The notes beneath the pieces are model-generated. The model saw nothing but the letters and a program-made list of their open reading frames with translations, searched no databases and was not told where the DNA came from. Below are positions 1 to 10,010 of a stretch of 64,000 nucleotides of DNA, in pieces; the first letter of the stretch is position 1, and each line of letters starts with the position of its first letter. The stretch comes from Caenorhabditis remanei (Eukaryota > Nematoda > Chromadorea > Rhabditida > Rhabditidae): NCBI RefSeq assembly GCF_010183535.1, contig NC_071332.1, forward strand, positions 15,376,001-15,440,000. Reading direction: 5' to 3'. A program made the position numbers and the translations under genes.

Positions 1-120
1 ACCAAATTCCAAGACCCTCCTTACCTTCACAAAAATCCAGCGAATCCTCCTCCAGCCAAACCATTTATGGAAAAATCGAGAACTGACGAGCAGGGGAACT
101 GGCTGAATATAGTGGATTAG
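1..120 (+). CDS. 3' terminal exon of an unidentified gene (partial)
   Basis: An open frame runs from base 1 to a TAG stop at 118-120. It encodes about 39 residues, proline- and asparagine-rich (a PANPPPAKP stretch), ending in NWLNIVD. The frame is open at the window edge, so this would be the C-terminal end of a gene lying to the left. A canonical AATAAA lies at 355-360, facing the minus-strand gene whose own signal is at 383-388, which is a normal convergent arrangement. No family is recognised. The stretch is short enough that chance cannot be excluded. Confidence 0.45.
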   Translation, partial: TKFQDPPYLHKNPANPPPAKPFMEKSRTDEQGNWLNIVD

Positions 121-354
121 GGATGGGCGGTCAATAGAGTGACACGTGGAGGTCGTGGCAAAATCCACGAGTTTTCCCGAGATCCGGAGGAATTGGAAAA
201 AAAGGTCACGTTTTTAATTTGACGTTTTCGGAGAAAAGTTTTCTTTTTTGAAAATTTGCCACGTGGAAATCACGTGCTTTTTTTCAAAAGAAAAACAAAA
301 AGTTACTGGCGCACCTTTGGCGCACTGACTCGCAGATTCTATCTTTTTTCTAAC

Positions 355-360
355 AATAAA
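355..360 (+). terminator. polyadenylation signal AATAAA for the left-edge gene
   Basis: AATAAA on the + strand, 235 nt after the stop at 120. It is the only such hexamer between that stop and the convergent gene. Confidence 0.4.
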
Positions 361-382
361 CTACTAAAATTCGAATTAATGC

Positions 383-388
383 TTTATT
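383..388 (-). terminator. polyadenylation signal of the 430-1059 gene
   Basis: TTTATT on the + strand reads AATAAA on the minus strand, about 42 nt past the stop codon of the minus-strand gene. Spacing is typical of nematode 3' UTRs. Confidence 0.6.
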
Positions 389-429
389 AGATATTCCAGA
401 TGATCCCAAGTTAATTTTTCATAAATAAA

Positions 430-1059
430 TTATTTCAACATTGTCAAGATATCAGAAACATCTGGATCACTTTCAGTCGTCGCCTCTGTTTTTTGGATCT
501 CTGTTCCATCTTCAAACAAATCCACAGTAAGCGTGTAGTTCAACGAGCTGAAATTTCAGAATTAGAAGTCTAAACGGTGTCATTTCAACTCACTCTTCAA
601 TAGCACGGATGTAGGAGAATTGTCTGTTTCTCATCAGTTCACGTCCATCGATGGTACAGGTGTGGTAGATTTTGGTATAGATTTGGTAGTTATTCTGAAA
701 TTGTTCTCTCTTATTATTTCTTTAAAGCGTTTTCTTACGCCATATGCACTGGGATAAGTATGATTTCCTTCAATAAGGGTAGTATAGGTCATTTGTTCGG
801 AGCATATCGTGTCTTTCATTTCGAACAACTTCTCGTTCCATAGACTGAAATCTGGATTTTAATCTCTTACCATCCTTAAGAAACCTACAAAATTTTAGAC
901 TTACGTCGAGGCATGCCAAATCTCCACTCGATAGCACCAGTGTTCCAATAGAGAATGAGTAACACGATCACGGCAAACGGCAGTTGTATCAAAGCGGAAA
1001 TGCTTCGTAACAGCCGAACAAGCAACGAGAATAAAGAGAAGGAAGAGAAAAGTCTTCAT
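430..1059 (-). CDS. small secreted protein, possibly transthyretin-like
   Basis: Four exons join in phase: 1059-905, 844-739, 694-594 and 547-430, giving 159 aa. All introns are GT...AG and 39-60 nt long. The protein starts with MKTFLFLLFILVACSAV, a clear signal peptide, and has no other hydrophobic segment, so secretion is inferred. The mature part has few cysteines. A YTKIYHTC stretch followed by GRELMRNRQFSYI resembles the region of nematode transthyretin-like (TTR) proteins around their conserved H-x-C, and size and exon number fit that family, but the N-terminal half matches poorly. The TTR call is tentative; the gene itself is well supported. A TATAAATA box lies 5' of the ATG and an AATAAA follows the stop. 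Confidence 0.7.
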
Positions 1060-1111
1060 ACTTCCCAAATAATTCTGGAGAGCTGATGGATTCTACCGGG
1101 AGATATGGGGG

Positions 1112-1119
1112 TATTTATA
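1112..1119 (-). promoter_or_regulatory. TATA box of the 430-1059 gene
   Basis: TATAAATA on the minus strand, ending 53 nt before the ATG at 1059, in an otherwise ordinary upstream stretch. Position fits a core promoter for a non-trans-spliced, highly expressed secreted-protein gene. Confidence 0.5.
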
Positions 1120-1878
1120 GGGGTTGTTCTATTCAATTATGACGTTTCCCGTGGAATGAAAACGGGAAAGTCATAAATTCGGAGTTATTGATGGGAATTT
1201 TTCGGGGAGTTTCCGGAGTTTTATGAGTTTTTTATTGTTGGTTTTTTGGATTTTTGATAATCGGGGGATACTGTAAAGTCGGAAATTTCCCTAGCTTGAA
1301 TTGCAGGCGGAACTCTGGCAGATAGTAATTAGCGTTGGGCTAGAGTCTAGAACGAACCGGTCACTGTTGGTTACAGAAGGAGAAAATATCAACACAATTC
1401 ATCAATTTTTAAACCAATTCTGATTTTTTGGGACACTAGAAAGTATCCATCATTCAAATTCGAATCATCTTTGCAACCAGAATTGTATGAAAAGTATGCA
1501 TTTAAATTATAGGAGTTAGAATTTTTGCCCAGTTTCTAGATTTATGAATTGTTAGACGCCAACGTTTCTAACACTAGTAAGAGTACTTCTCTTATTAAAG
1601 AATGGAGACGCTCCTTTCAAACGTCAGGTCGTAGTACTTTTGAAGACACTCAAAAGTGTCAAAATATTGAGAGCATGTTCTCGAATGATTACCAATTTGG
1701 TCCAATGGCTCAATACAAATATTATTTTGAAAATGATCGGTTGCACTTGTTTCCTTTGCAGGAATTCTGAAATGTGGGAATTAATAAATGCAGTAAAAAA
1801 AGAAAAAAATAACTTTGAATATACGTGAAAATATCTCAATAATTTGAAAAATGCACAGAAACTGAGTTATGTACAGTA
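1120..1878. other. no supportable gene
   Basis: AT-rich DNA upstream of the 430-1059 gene. Short open frames near 1549-1839 overlap on both strands, lack splice-phase support and have no recognisable domain. Confidence 0.5.
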
Positions 1879-2327
1879 ACTGGCCATAAAGAATGCGACG
1901 CTTGCAGTTTTTAGTTGAAAATGATCAACTTTGTGAGTATAGGCCGGCCTCCATGATAGTCTCACAATATTGTTTGTCTATGGATTGTATAGATCACAAG
2001 TAGAGCTTCATTTTTGTAGTTGACAACTTTTTTGTACGAGCACATCCTAAGAAGTTACAGGAAGTGAATGTATGTGAAAAGCTCAAAAATGTCTCCTTTT
2101 AGCACTGAAAAACGGCCACAATTGCAAGAAATTTCTTTGGCACGATTGATAACTTCTTAGGATGTGCTCGTACAAAAAAGTTGTTAACTACAAAAATGAT
2201 GCTCTACATGAGATCTATACAATCCATGAACAATTAATATTGTGAGACTATCAGGGAGGCCGTGTCACACTCGCAAAGTTGATCATTTTCAACTAAAAAT
2301 AGCAAGTGTCGCATTCTTTATGGCCAG
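1879..2327. mobile_element. palindromic miniature element, TA-flanked type (copy 1)
   Basis: About 450 bp whose two halves are inverted copies of each other over roughly 200 bp each. The left end reads CTGGCCATAAAGAATGCGAC and the right end is its reverse complement; both arms contain a 'TTTGTAGTTGACAACTTTTTTGTAC' type core split by a short centre. TA flanks the right end, with TAA at the left. There is no coding capacity. Related sequence occurs at 12960-13292 and, as fragments, near 51060, 51390, 58920 and 61820. Non-autonomous Tc1/mariner-like origin is inferred. Confidence 0.8.
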
Positions 2328-2329
2328 TA

Positions 2330-4640
2330 TGTGCCAAAAGTTGATTTAGAGTTTTTCGGAATCTTCTTTACATGTTTAGGCACAAATTTTCAACTATGGA
2401 TGCTTTCAGATGCTTTCCCAACATTTTGGGCCCAAAAAGATTCTGGTTGGTTTTTGAAACAGTACTGGAAAAAGTCAACGAATTTTTTGGGCAAAAATAA
2501 AAGTTCCCATAATTTTTAGTGCCGAATCACTGTTTCCTTACTCTAGTGTTATGTAAAACATCTATAATCGATGCCTAGAGCTCTCAAAGATTCTCAAGAA
2601 CTACCTGCGTTAGATCCGATTCTGAAGTACTTCAAGTTCTGAAAACCCTAATATCGAATTTCAGATCTCTGAACCTTATCATTCTTCTTAACTTATCAAC
2701 ACATTTGAACAATAACATGTGTATGTGTAGTGCGGGAAACCCCTTCCTAATAACTAGTTCCTAGAAAAACAACTTGATGAATTCCTGATGACGGAATTAA
2801 TCGTATAGATCAAATATTACTGAGTCTGAAATTGAAACTGTAAATAACAAAATTCTTTCTTTCAGATTGGAAAACAAAATGAAACAAAATGTTATTACAG
2901 AAATCAACTATCCCTATTTGCAAAGAACCAAATTCCGGACAGGATTCGAAAATTTAAATTCAAGTTCAAACACAGGAAGTACGATTTTCCACCGATTTAT
3001 CCCATTAATCACTTCCAAGTTGTGTACAGGTTGTTTCCAAGAAAGTTGTTGTTGTGGTCACTGAACAGAACGGACTTCGATCGGTTAGATGGAGGGGGGA
3101 TAAACAAGTCTAGAGTATGTTGGTTGGTTTGAAGGTTTCGGTGAATGATCGAGAACTGAAATTGAAGAAATTAGACACTCAAAGATCAAGTTGGGCAAAG
3201 TTCGAGAAGAGATTCTGGAAGTTATCAATGCTTTCTAAGAAGATTTTCTGGGAAAAAGTTGTCGAAAACGAGAAAAATGAAGATTTGAAGATCTATTATA
3301 AAAAAAAATATTTGTGGATTTTCAAAGACAAACTTTGATAGCAAATCCGAAATGTTTTGCTCAATGGAAAAATGTGAACATTTTTCAAAATTTCTTTTAA
3401 TTCTGAATCATAGTCAAAATTTTGACTTTTTCGCGAAAAAATTCAAAAAAAAGTTCGAAAAGTTTGAATTTTTGATTGTTCGCGCCATATATCCGGGCCT
3501 TGACAAGTATGAACATTTGTATTTCCTGAAATTTCGTGTTTTACAACAAAAGCTGCTGGAAATGTGAATTCCAACATTTCTGAAATTACCGAGACGAAAA
3601 TTCACTATGCAAAATTAGATTTGTAGCGTTTCAAGAAAAAATTGTTACTGATTCAGAAAATGAACAACGGAATTTTCATGTTCTATTGGTAGTTCCCAGC
3701 TTAAATGACACTACCGTACCTTTAGAATTCCGTAGTTAAAAAATTTTCTCACTGAAAATCTTATTATTCTATCGGCTTATCATATTTCGAAGAAATGCGT
3801 GATCTACAAATGGAATTTTGATTCGGCAAACAAAAGTTCAAGAAACTCTCTAGGAATTTCTATCTATTCTTCTCAACTACGTAACCAAGAAAAACATTGT
3901 TTTCAAGTTTTTGTTTATAAACTTTGCAGATAACTCAAGTAAAAAACAACCTTGCATATTTTGAACTTGAGTAGTGTCAACAATTTTTTTGAAAACAACT
4001 TTCCGTTTCCGGATGCAGAAACAGAAACATTGTCACAGCTCAATTTTTACACAGAGCTTCCAGAATAATCCACTCAAAGGACACTGATCAGCCAGGTATG
4101 ATGTGTGAAATTTCAAACAGGTGAAAACCAGTTTAGCCATGTTCCGACAACTTTCTTATCTCGATAACCAACTGTTGTGGTCAATGAACACACCGATCAT
4201 TTCAGTATTGTTTTCAGTAAACACGGGAAGACTACACTATCGGTACGACACGTCTGAAGACGTGCACCTAGAATTCAAAGGGGAAAGGGGGTACACAAGT
4301 TAGAATTCGATGAATTCTCAAAAAGAAGAGACTCAGACGTCGGGAGACCGACAGGTGGCCAAAAAACCCCCCGCTATCAGATCCGGCCGATCAGTTGGTG
4401 GTTGTTCACGTCAACAAAGTTGGGGGGAGGGGAGGGGGACTAAACAAAACAATCCCCACATCATTCGACACATTTTTGCAGACTTTGGAATAATGAAGAA
4501 GAAAGAGAAACGAGACAATTCGACGAGGAGAAAACAGTATGATTACAAACAAGAGTACAATATCTCAACGTGATCCGAAACAAATTCGGAGGAGGAGGAG
4601 GACCTTGATCGTTACTCTTTTTTGTTATTCAATATTTTCT
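2330..4640. other. long intergenic / 5' region with no supportable gene
   Basis: AT-rich. Short frames at 2867-3064, 3117-3338 and 4121-4303 have no splice-phase support. G-rich stretches near 3093-3112 and 4422-4445 resemble each other and may be related upstream sequence. A fragment ending in GGGCCTTGACAAGT (about 3495-3509) resembles the end of the GGCCC-rich miniature element family seen at 42711, 60315 and elsewhere. Confidence 0.45.
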
Positions 4641-4669
4641 GAAACACCTTGGTAACCGCCCAGAAAGGG

Positions 4670-4677
4670 TATAAAAG
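4670..4677 (+). promoter_or_regulatory. TATA box of the 1113-aa repeat-protein gene
   Basis: TATAAAAG, 41 nt before the ATG. It lies in CAGAAAGGGTATAAAAGGAG, followed by TTCAATTCAGCA just before ATGAAG. The same arrangement, with the same 41-nt spacing, precedes the gene at 10011. Confidence 0.8.
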
Positions 4678-4710
4678 GAGTTGAGGTACCATCAAATCTT
4701 CAATTCAGCA

Positions 4711-7700
4711 ATGAAGTTACTGGTCTTCTCATTCCTTTTTCTTTCCGCTCTAGCGGTTTATTCTAATGCATTCTCTCTACGATTCATCAGAGGTGTACAG
4801 CCTGATAAGGCACCCGCCGATGCTGATCAACACCGAGGATCCCGATCTGCTGGAAATAGTGCTCCACACCAAGCCGACGTTGAACCAAAGCCAGTGAAGA
4901 GATTCGCCCCAGACCGTGCACCAATGGACATCTTCTCTGCTGATCAGGAGCAATCCCGCCCAGCCAGAGCTGCCGGTGAGCAACCAAAGACTCAAGGAGA
5001 TGAACAAGGACAACACCGTCCAGCCAGAGCTGCCGGAGAACAAGCTAAAACACAAGGAGCCGACCAGGAGCAATCCCGACCAGCCCGTGGAGCTGAAGTT
5101 CATGCCAAGACCCAAGGAGCCGAGCAAGGACAGTCCCGCCCAGCCAGAGACACCGAAATGAGCGCCAAGACCCAAGGACTCGGAGCACAAATTGGAGCCA
5201 AGACTCAAGGAGCTGAACAAGAACAATCCCGCCCAGCCCGCGGAGCTGAGGTTCATGCCAAGACCGGAGGATTTGCACCAAAAACCGACGGAGCCGACCA
5301 AGAGCAATCTCGTCCAGCTAGAGCCACTGAGATGCATGCCAAGACCCAAGGAGCCGATGCTCAAATTGGAGCCAAGACCCAAGGAGCTGAGCAAGAGCAA
5401 TCTCGTCCAGCTCGTGCCGCAGCTAACATTGGAGCCAAGACCCAAGGAGTTGATGCCCAGATCGGAGCTAAGACTCAAGGAGCTGACCAGGAGCAATCCC
5501 GCCCAGCTCGCGCTGCCGGAGAACAGGCAAAGACTCAAGGAGCTGAACAAGGACAACAACGCCCAGCCAGAGCTGCCGGAGAACAAGCCAAACCACAAGG
5601 AGCTGAGCAAGAGCAATCCCGACCAGCTAGAGCCACTGAGATGCATGCCAAGACCCAAGGAGCCGATGCTCAAATCGGAGCCAAGACCCAAGGAGCCCTC
5701 GACCAAGACCAACACAAGCCAATGAAGAGAGAAGCCGGAGAGCGCAAGCCAAAGGATCTCTTCTCCGCCGAAGCCAATGCCAGCCAACACCGTCCAGCCA
5801 GAGCTGCCGGAGAGCAAGCCAAACCACAAGGAGCCGAGCAAGACCAATCCCGCCCAGCCCGTGGAGCTGAAGTTCATGCCAAGACCCAAGGAGCCGAGCA
5901 AGGACAGTCCCGCCCAGCCAGAGACACTGAGATGAATGCCAAGACCCAAGGAATCGGAGCCCAGATTGGAGCCAAAACTCAAGGAGCCGACCAGGAGCAA
6001 TCCCGCCCAGCTAGAGCCGCCGGAGAACAACCAAAGACTCAAGGAGCTGAACAAGGACAACAACGCCCAGCACGTGAGACCGGAGATGTTGCTGCCAAGA
6101 CCCAATCCGCTGACCAGAACCAACACCGACCATCCAGAGACACCGCTCATGCCAGTGCAAAGACTCAAGGAGCTGATCAACACAAACCAATGAAGAGAGC
6201 CGCCGGAGACCGTCACGAGAAGGACCTCTTTTCTGCTGAAGCCGATGCCAACCAACACCGCCCAGCCCGCGCTGCCGGAGAGCAACCAAAGACTCAAGGA
6301 GCTGAACAAGGACAACAACGCCCAGCTAGAGACACCGAGATGCATGCCAAGACCCAAGGAGCCGATGCCCAGATTGGAGCCAAGACCCAAGGACTTGAGG
6401 AGCAATCTCGTCCAGCCCGTGGGGCCGATGTTCATGCCAAGACTCAAGGAGCCGACCAGGAGCAATCTCGCCCAGCTCGTGCCGCAGGAGAGCAACCAAA
6501 GACTCAATCCGCTGACCAACAACAATCCCGTCCAGCCAGAGACACCGAAGTGAGCTCCAAGACCACAGGACTCGGAGCACAAATCGGAGCCAAGACCCAA
6601 GGAGCTGACCAGGAGCAATCTCGTCCAGCCAGAGCCGCTGCCAACATTGGAGCCAAGACCCAAGGACTCGAGGAGCAATCCCGACCATCCCGTGCCGCCG
6701 GAGCCCAAGACCCAAAGGGAACTCAACAAGCTGATCAGGACCAACACAAGCCAATGAAGAGAGCAGCCGGTGAGAATGTTGGAGAGAATGCACATGGAAA
6801 GGGACCACAAGGAGCCGAGTCATCTCGCCCAGCAAGAGCATCGGGACAAGTTGGAGCCAAGACTCAGGGAACCGAGATGGAGCACAGACCAACCAGAGCC
6901 GCCGGACAAGAAGCTGGAAAGGGAACTCAATCCGCCGATCAACAACAATCCCGCCCAGCCAGAAATACTGAGATGCATGCCAAAACTCAAGGAGCTGATG
7001 CCCAGATTGGAGCCAAAACCCAAGGAGCCGACCAGGAGCAATCCAGACCAGCAAGAGCTACTGCTCAAGCCGGAGCCAAGACCCAAGGAGCCGAGCAAGG
7101 ACAATCTCGTCCAGCTAGAGGAGCTGAGGTTCACGCCAAGACCCAATCTGCCGACCAACAACAATCCCGCCCAGCTAGAGCATCTGCCAACATTGGAGCC
7201 AAGACCCAAGGAGCCGAGCAAGGACAGTCCCGCCCAGCTAGAGGAGCTGAGGTTCACGCCAAGACCCAATCTGCTGACCAACAACAATCTCGTCCAGCCC
7301 GTGGAGCTGAAGTGAATGCGAAGACCCAAGGAGTTGATGCCCAAATCGGAGCCAAGACCCAAGGAGCCCTCGACCAAGACCAACACAAGCCAATGAAGAG
7401 AGAAGCCGGAGAGCGCAAGCCAAAGGATCTCTTCTCCGCCGAAGCCGATGCCAGCCAACACCGCCCAGCCAGAGCTGCCGGAGAGCAAGCCAAACCACAA
7501 GGAGCCGAGCAAGACCAATCCCGCCCAGCTAGAGCTACTGAGATGCATGCCAAGACTCCAGGAGCCGATGCCCAGATCGGAGCCAAGACTCAAGGAGCCG
7601 ATCAGGAGCAATCCCGCCCAGCCCGCTTTGCTGGAGAGCAAGCCAAACCACAAGGAGCCGAGCAAGGACAATCCCGCCCAACCAGAGACACTGAGATGAA

Positions 7701-8052
7701 TGCCAAGACCCAAGGACTCGGAGCCCAGATTGGAGCCAAGACTCAAGGAGCCGAGCAAGAGCAATCCCGCCCAGCCCGTGGAGCCGAAGTGAATGCCAAA
7801 ACCCAAGGACTTGACCAGGAGCACAAGCCAATGAAGAGAGATGCCGGAGACCGTAAACCAAAGGATCTCTTCTCCGCCGAAGCTGAGCAACAACGACCAG
7901 CCAGAGGTGCCGGAGACCGTCACGAGAAGGACCTCTTCTCCGCTGAAGCCGATCAAGAACGTATGCGACCATCCCGAGGAGCCGGTGACCGTCAACCAAA
8001 GGATATTTTCTCTGCCGAAGTAGATGACCATCGTTCCCTTTTCTTCTGGTGA
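4711..8052 (+). CDS. secreted tandem-repeat protein, 1113 aa, intronless
   Basis: A single exon. ATG at 4711 was chosen because the signal peptide MKLLVFSFLFLSALAVYS begins there; the upstream in-frame TTG lies in the 5' leader. The mature protein is almost wholly degenerate repeats of about 20 residues, consensus AKTQGADQEQSRPARGAEVH, with variants ending AAGEQ, ATEMH or DTEM. A second, rarer block, KPMKR..AGERKPKDLFSAEA, punctuates it near 5718, 6187, 7390, 7831 and in the closing repeats. I see no cysteine in it, and the only tryptophan is the last residue (RSLFFW). It should be secreted and disordered. Codon use is extremely biased (CCA for Pro, GGA for Gly, AAG for Lys), the pattern of highly expressed nematode genes. 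KR pairs occur only in the rare blocks. Function unknown; a structural, luminal or precursor role is speculation. Confidence 0.9.
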   Translation: MKLLVFSFLFLSALAVYSNAFSLRFIRGVQPDKAPADADQHRGSRSAGNSAPHQADVEPKPVKRFAPDRAPMDIFSADQEQSRPARAAGEQPKTQGDEQGQHRPARAAGEQAKTQGADQEQSRPARGAEVHAKTQGAEQGQSRPARDTEMSAKTQGLGAQIGAKTQGAEQEQSRPARGAEVHAKTGGFAPKTDGADQEQSRPARATEMHAKTQGADAQIGAKTQGAEQEQSRPARAAANIGAKTQGVDAQIGAKTQGADQEQSRPARAAGEQAKTQGAEQGQQRPARAAGEQAKPQGAEQEQSRPARATEMHAKTQGADAQIGAKTQGALDQDQHKPMKREAGERKPKDLFSAEANASQHRPARAAGEQAKPQGAEQDQSRPARGAEVHAKTQGAEQGQSRPARDTEMNAKTQGIGAQIGAKTQGADQEQSRPARAAGEQPKTQGAEQGQQRPARETGDVAAKTQSADQNQHRPSRDTAHASAKTQGADQHKPMKRAAGDRHEKDLFSAEADANQHRPARAAGEQPKTQGAEQGQQRPARDTEMHAKTQGADAQIGAKTQGLEEQSRPARGADVHAKTQGADQEQSRPARAAGEQPKTQSADQQQSRPARDTEVSSKTTGLGAQIGAKTQGADQEQSRPARAAANIGAKTQGLEEQSRPSRAAGAQDPKGTQQADQDQHKPMKRAAGENVGENAHGKGPQGAESSRPARASGQVGAKTQGTEMEHRPTRAAGQEAGKGTQSADQQQSRPARNTEMHAKTQGADAQIGAKTQGADQEQSRPARATAQAGAKTQGAEQGQSRPARGAEVHAKTQSADQQQSRPARASANIGAKTQGAEQGQSRPARGAEVHAKTQSADQQQSRPARGAEVNAKTQGVDAQIGAKTQGALDQDQHKPMKREAGERKPKDLFSAEADASQHRPARAAGEQAKPQGAEQDQSRPARATEMHAKTPGADAQIGAKTQGADQEQSRPARFAGEQAKPQGAEQGQSRPTRDTEMNAKTQGLGAQIGAKTQGAEQEQSRPARGAEVNAKTQGLDQEHKPMKRDAGDRKPKDLFSAEAEQQRPARGAGDRHEKDLFSAEADQERMRPSRGAGDRQPKDIFSAEVDDHRSLFFW

Positions 8053-8161
8053 ACGTGATGAATCAACGAAAAAACTAAAATGTTTTGATAAGCTGTAATA
8101 TTATCAAATTCCATGTAATAATAATGTCATGATTCTGTACACTCTGTAAAGTTTCAAATGT

Positions 8162-8167
8162 AATAAA
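8162..8167 (+). terminator. polyadenylation signal of the 1113-aa repeat gene
   Basis: AATAAA 110 nt after the TGA at 8050-8052, followed by a T-rich stretch. This gives a short 3' UTR of about 125 nt. Confidence 0.7.
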
Positions 8168-8189
8168 TTTCATTTTCTCAAATCAATTG

Positions 8190-9960
8190 TGTCTTGTTGT
8201 TTGATTACAAAGATAGTGAAGAACCAAAGAGAAAGACTCTTAAAAAAAAAGAAAAGAAGAAAATATGAACATTCGGAAACAAACTTTATCAAACCGAACA
8301 TTTGATGCTGGGGGACATAATTTGAACCTGATCTTGGAACATTCATTAAATATAAACAGTTAAAAACAATTGCGATGCAGATAAGTCTGTCAAAATCTTA
8401 TGATCTAATTTTGAGTCGAGAAACAGGAAAACGTGCAACCTACATTTGTATTAATGCTGAGAAGTCTGTTAACTTTGAAATCTCGTCGAAGTGTCAGGAA
8501 TGATGCTTTTTAAAGTCTCTATCAAGTATATTGAGCAAAACCAAGTTTTATTTTTCTAGGTTAAAGTTCTTCTGCCGGGAGTCTTCTAGAGAGACAGGTT
8601 TCAATCAATCGACTAAAAAACTGTTTTTGCACAAGAAACAAAAAAATGTATCTCAAACTTGATCTTGTACAACTGAACAGGGGCTAACGGCGTATCAATT
8701 TGAAAATTTTTTTTCAAAATTTGATTAAGATAGCAAAAATTTCAAAATGCCGCGAAGCTGCAAATTGTCGACATCGAAGATTGTATTTCTGACATGATGC
8801 AATCATCTGTACCTGCCAAATATTTTTTTGACCGTTTTGCATAAAAATTAAGATTAAACAAAAAATTTCTACAACTTAATTTCAGTTTGGAAACATAACT
8901 TGGTATACATACAGCCTACTTGCAAAATTCCGGCTCAGATTTGAATGTTTGAATTTTTTTCACTACAATTGTTTTTCTGAAAACATATTTTTTGAAAATG
9001 TTTCATATTTTTCTCCAGTATATTCTTCAAAAACCAAAAATCGGATTATTTTTCGAAAAAAAAATTTCAGTATTGAAATTCCTGAACCAAAGCCGTTGCA
9101 ATCCAGTTTTTCAAAAACAATGTCGATGTTGTATGAAAACTGTTAAATTAAGCGATCTTCAAAAATAAAAAAAATATATGAACCCTAAACAGCTGAAAAC
9201 TTGCATCAAACCGAGCTAGCTCAGGTGGAAGAAAACTCTGATTTTAGGTCCGGGCCTATCACGAAAACAGTTTTTTCTTCAAAAATTTTCTCAATATCCG
9301 CAGAAATAGAATAGAACCGATTTCAAGTTTTTCAATTTTTGCTCCGAAAACTTCGAAAAACTTTATTCAGGATGATGCAATTGTCTTGAAGAAGACACAA
9401 ATCTATATTCGGATTCTTCAGAAACTGAATACACTTCTTATCAACGACGATTCCTTGTTAACCTTGGTTGAACCTTGTTTACCAATTAATTTTTAACCAG
9501 TTATTGTGTTCCATTTATGTAATTGTAATGCTTTTTGCAGAAAGCGAAAATCAGGACACAGAAAACAAATGAGAATTTTCACAGAACCAGTGAGTGGTTT
9601 CTGATTCGCCAAGTAGGATGGTCGCCGGGATTTATTCTTTATACTTCTGATTCGTCGTTTCTAAATACAAGAATATCTGATTGCAAGAATAACAAAGATG
9701 ATATCAGCAAGCAGACATGTGACACCAGTCTCCTAAAGTTTGATGAACCCATCTTCTACCCGGAATCCAATATTTCAGGAAATAGAATGAAGGGCGCAAA
9801 TTCGACGAGTGAGAAGTGAAATCTATAGTTTGGAGGAGAGTGTATCTGTATCCTTGATCTCTACTATTTCTTTTTTTTGTCAACAATTATCAACATTCAA
9901 AGAAAACAATCATGCAATCGGGTTGCCGCCCTCCCACTCTCTCACTGCCAACCTCCCGGT
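8190..9960. other. intergenic region between the two repeat-protein genes
   Basis: About 1.8 kb of AT-rich DNA. A frame at 9535-9819 follows a TTTTTGCAG acceptor-like site but has no partner exon, so I do not call it. TTATCA at about 9886-9891 could be a GATA-factor site, as in intestinal genes; this is only a suggestion. Confidence 0.4.
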
Positions 9961-9969
9961 CAGAAACGG

Positions 9970-9977
9970 TATAAAAC
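9970..9977 (+). promoter_or_regulatory. TATA box of the 799-aa repeat-protein gene
   Basis: TATAAAAC, 41 nt before the ATG at 10011, within GTCAGAAACGGTATAAAAC. The sequence just before the start, ATTCAGTTCAGCA then ATGAAG, nearly repeats that of the 4711 gene. Confidence 0.8.
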
Positions 9978-10010
9978 GGATGGAGAGATACGGAAATATT
10001 CAGTTCAGCA

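Noticed and set aside
1549..1839. Overlapping small frames on both strands
   Set aside because: No splice-phase partners, no recognisable motif, ordinary AT-rich composition.
4777..6810. 677-codon minus-strand frame opposite the 4711 gene
   Set aside because: It mirrors the repeat on the other strand; the sense frame has a signal peptide, TATA box, polyadenylation signal and optimal codons, the antisense has none of these.
9535..9819. 94-codon + strand frame after an acceptor-like TTTTTGCAG
   Set aside because: No upstream partner exon, no domain, and it lies just upstream of the TATA box at 9970, so it is more likely promoter-proximal DNA.
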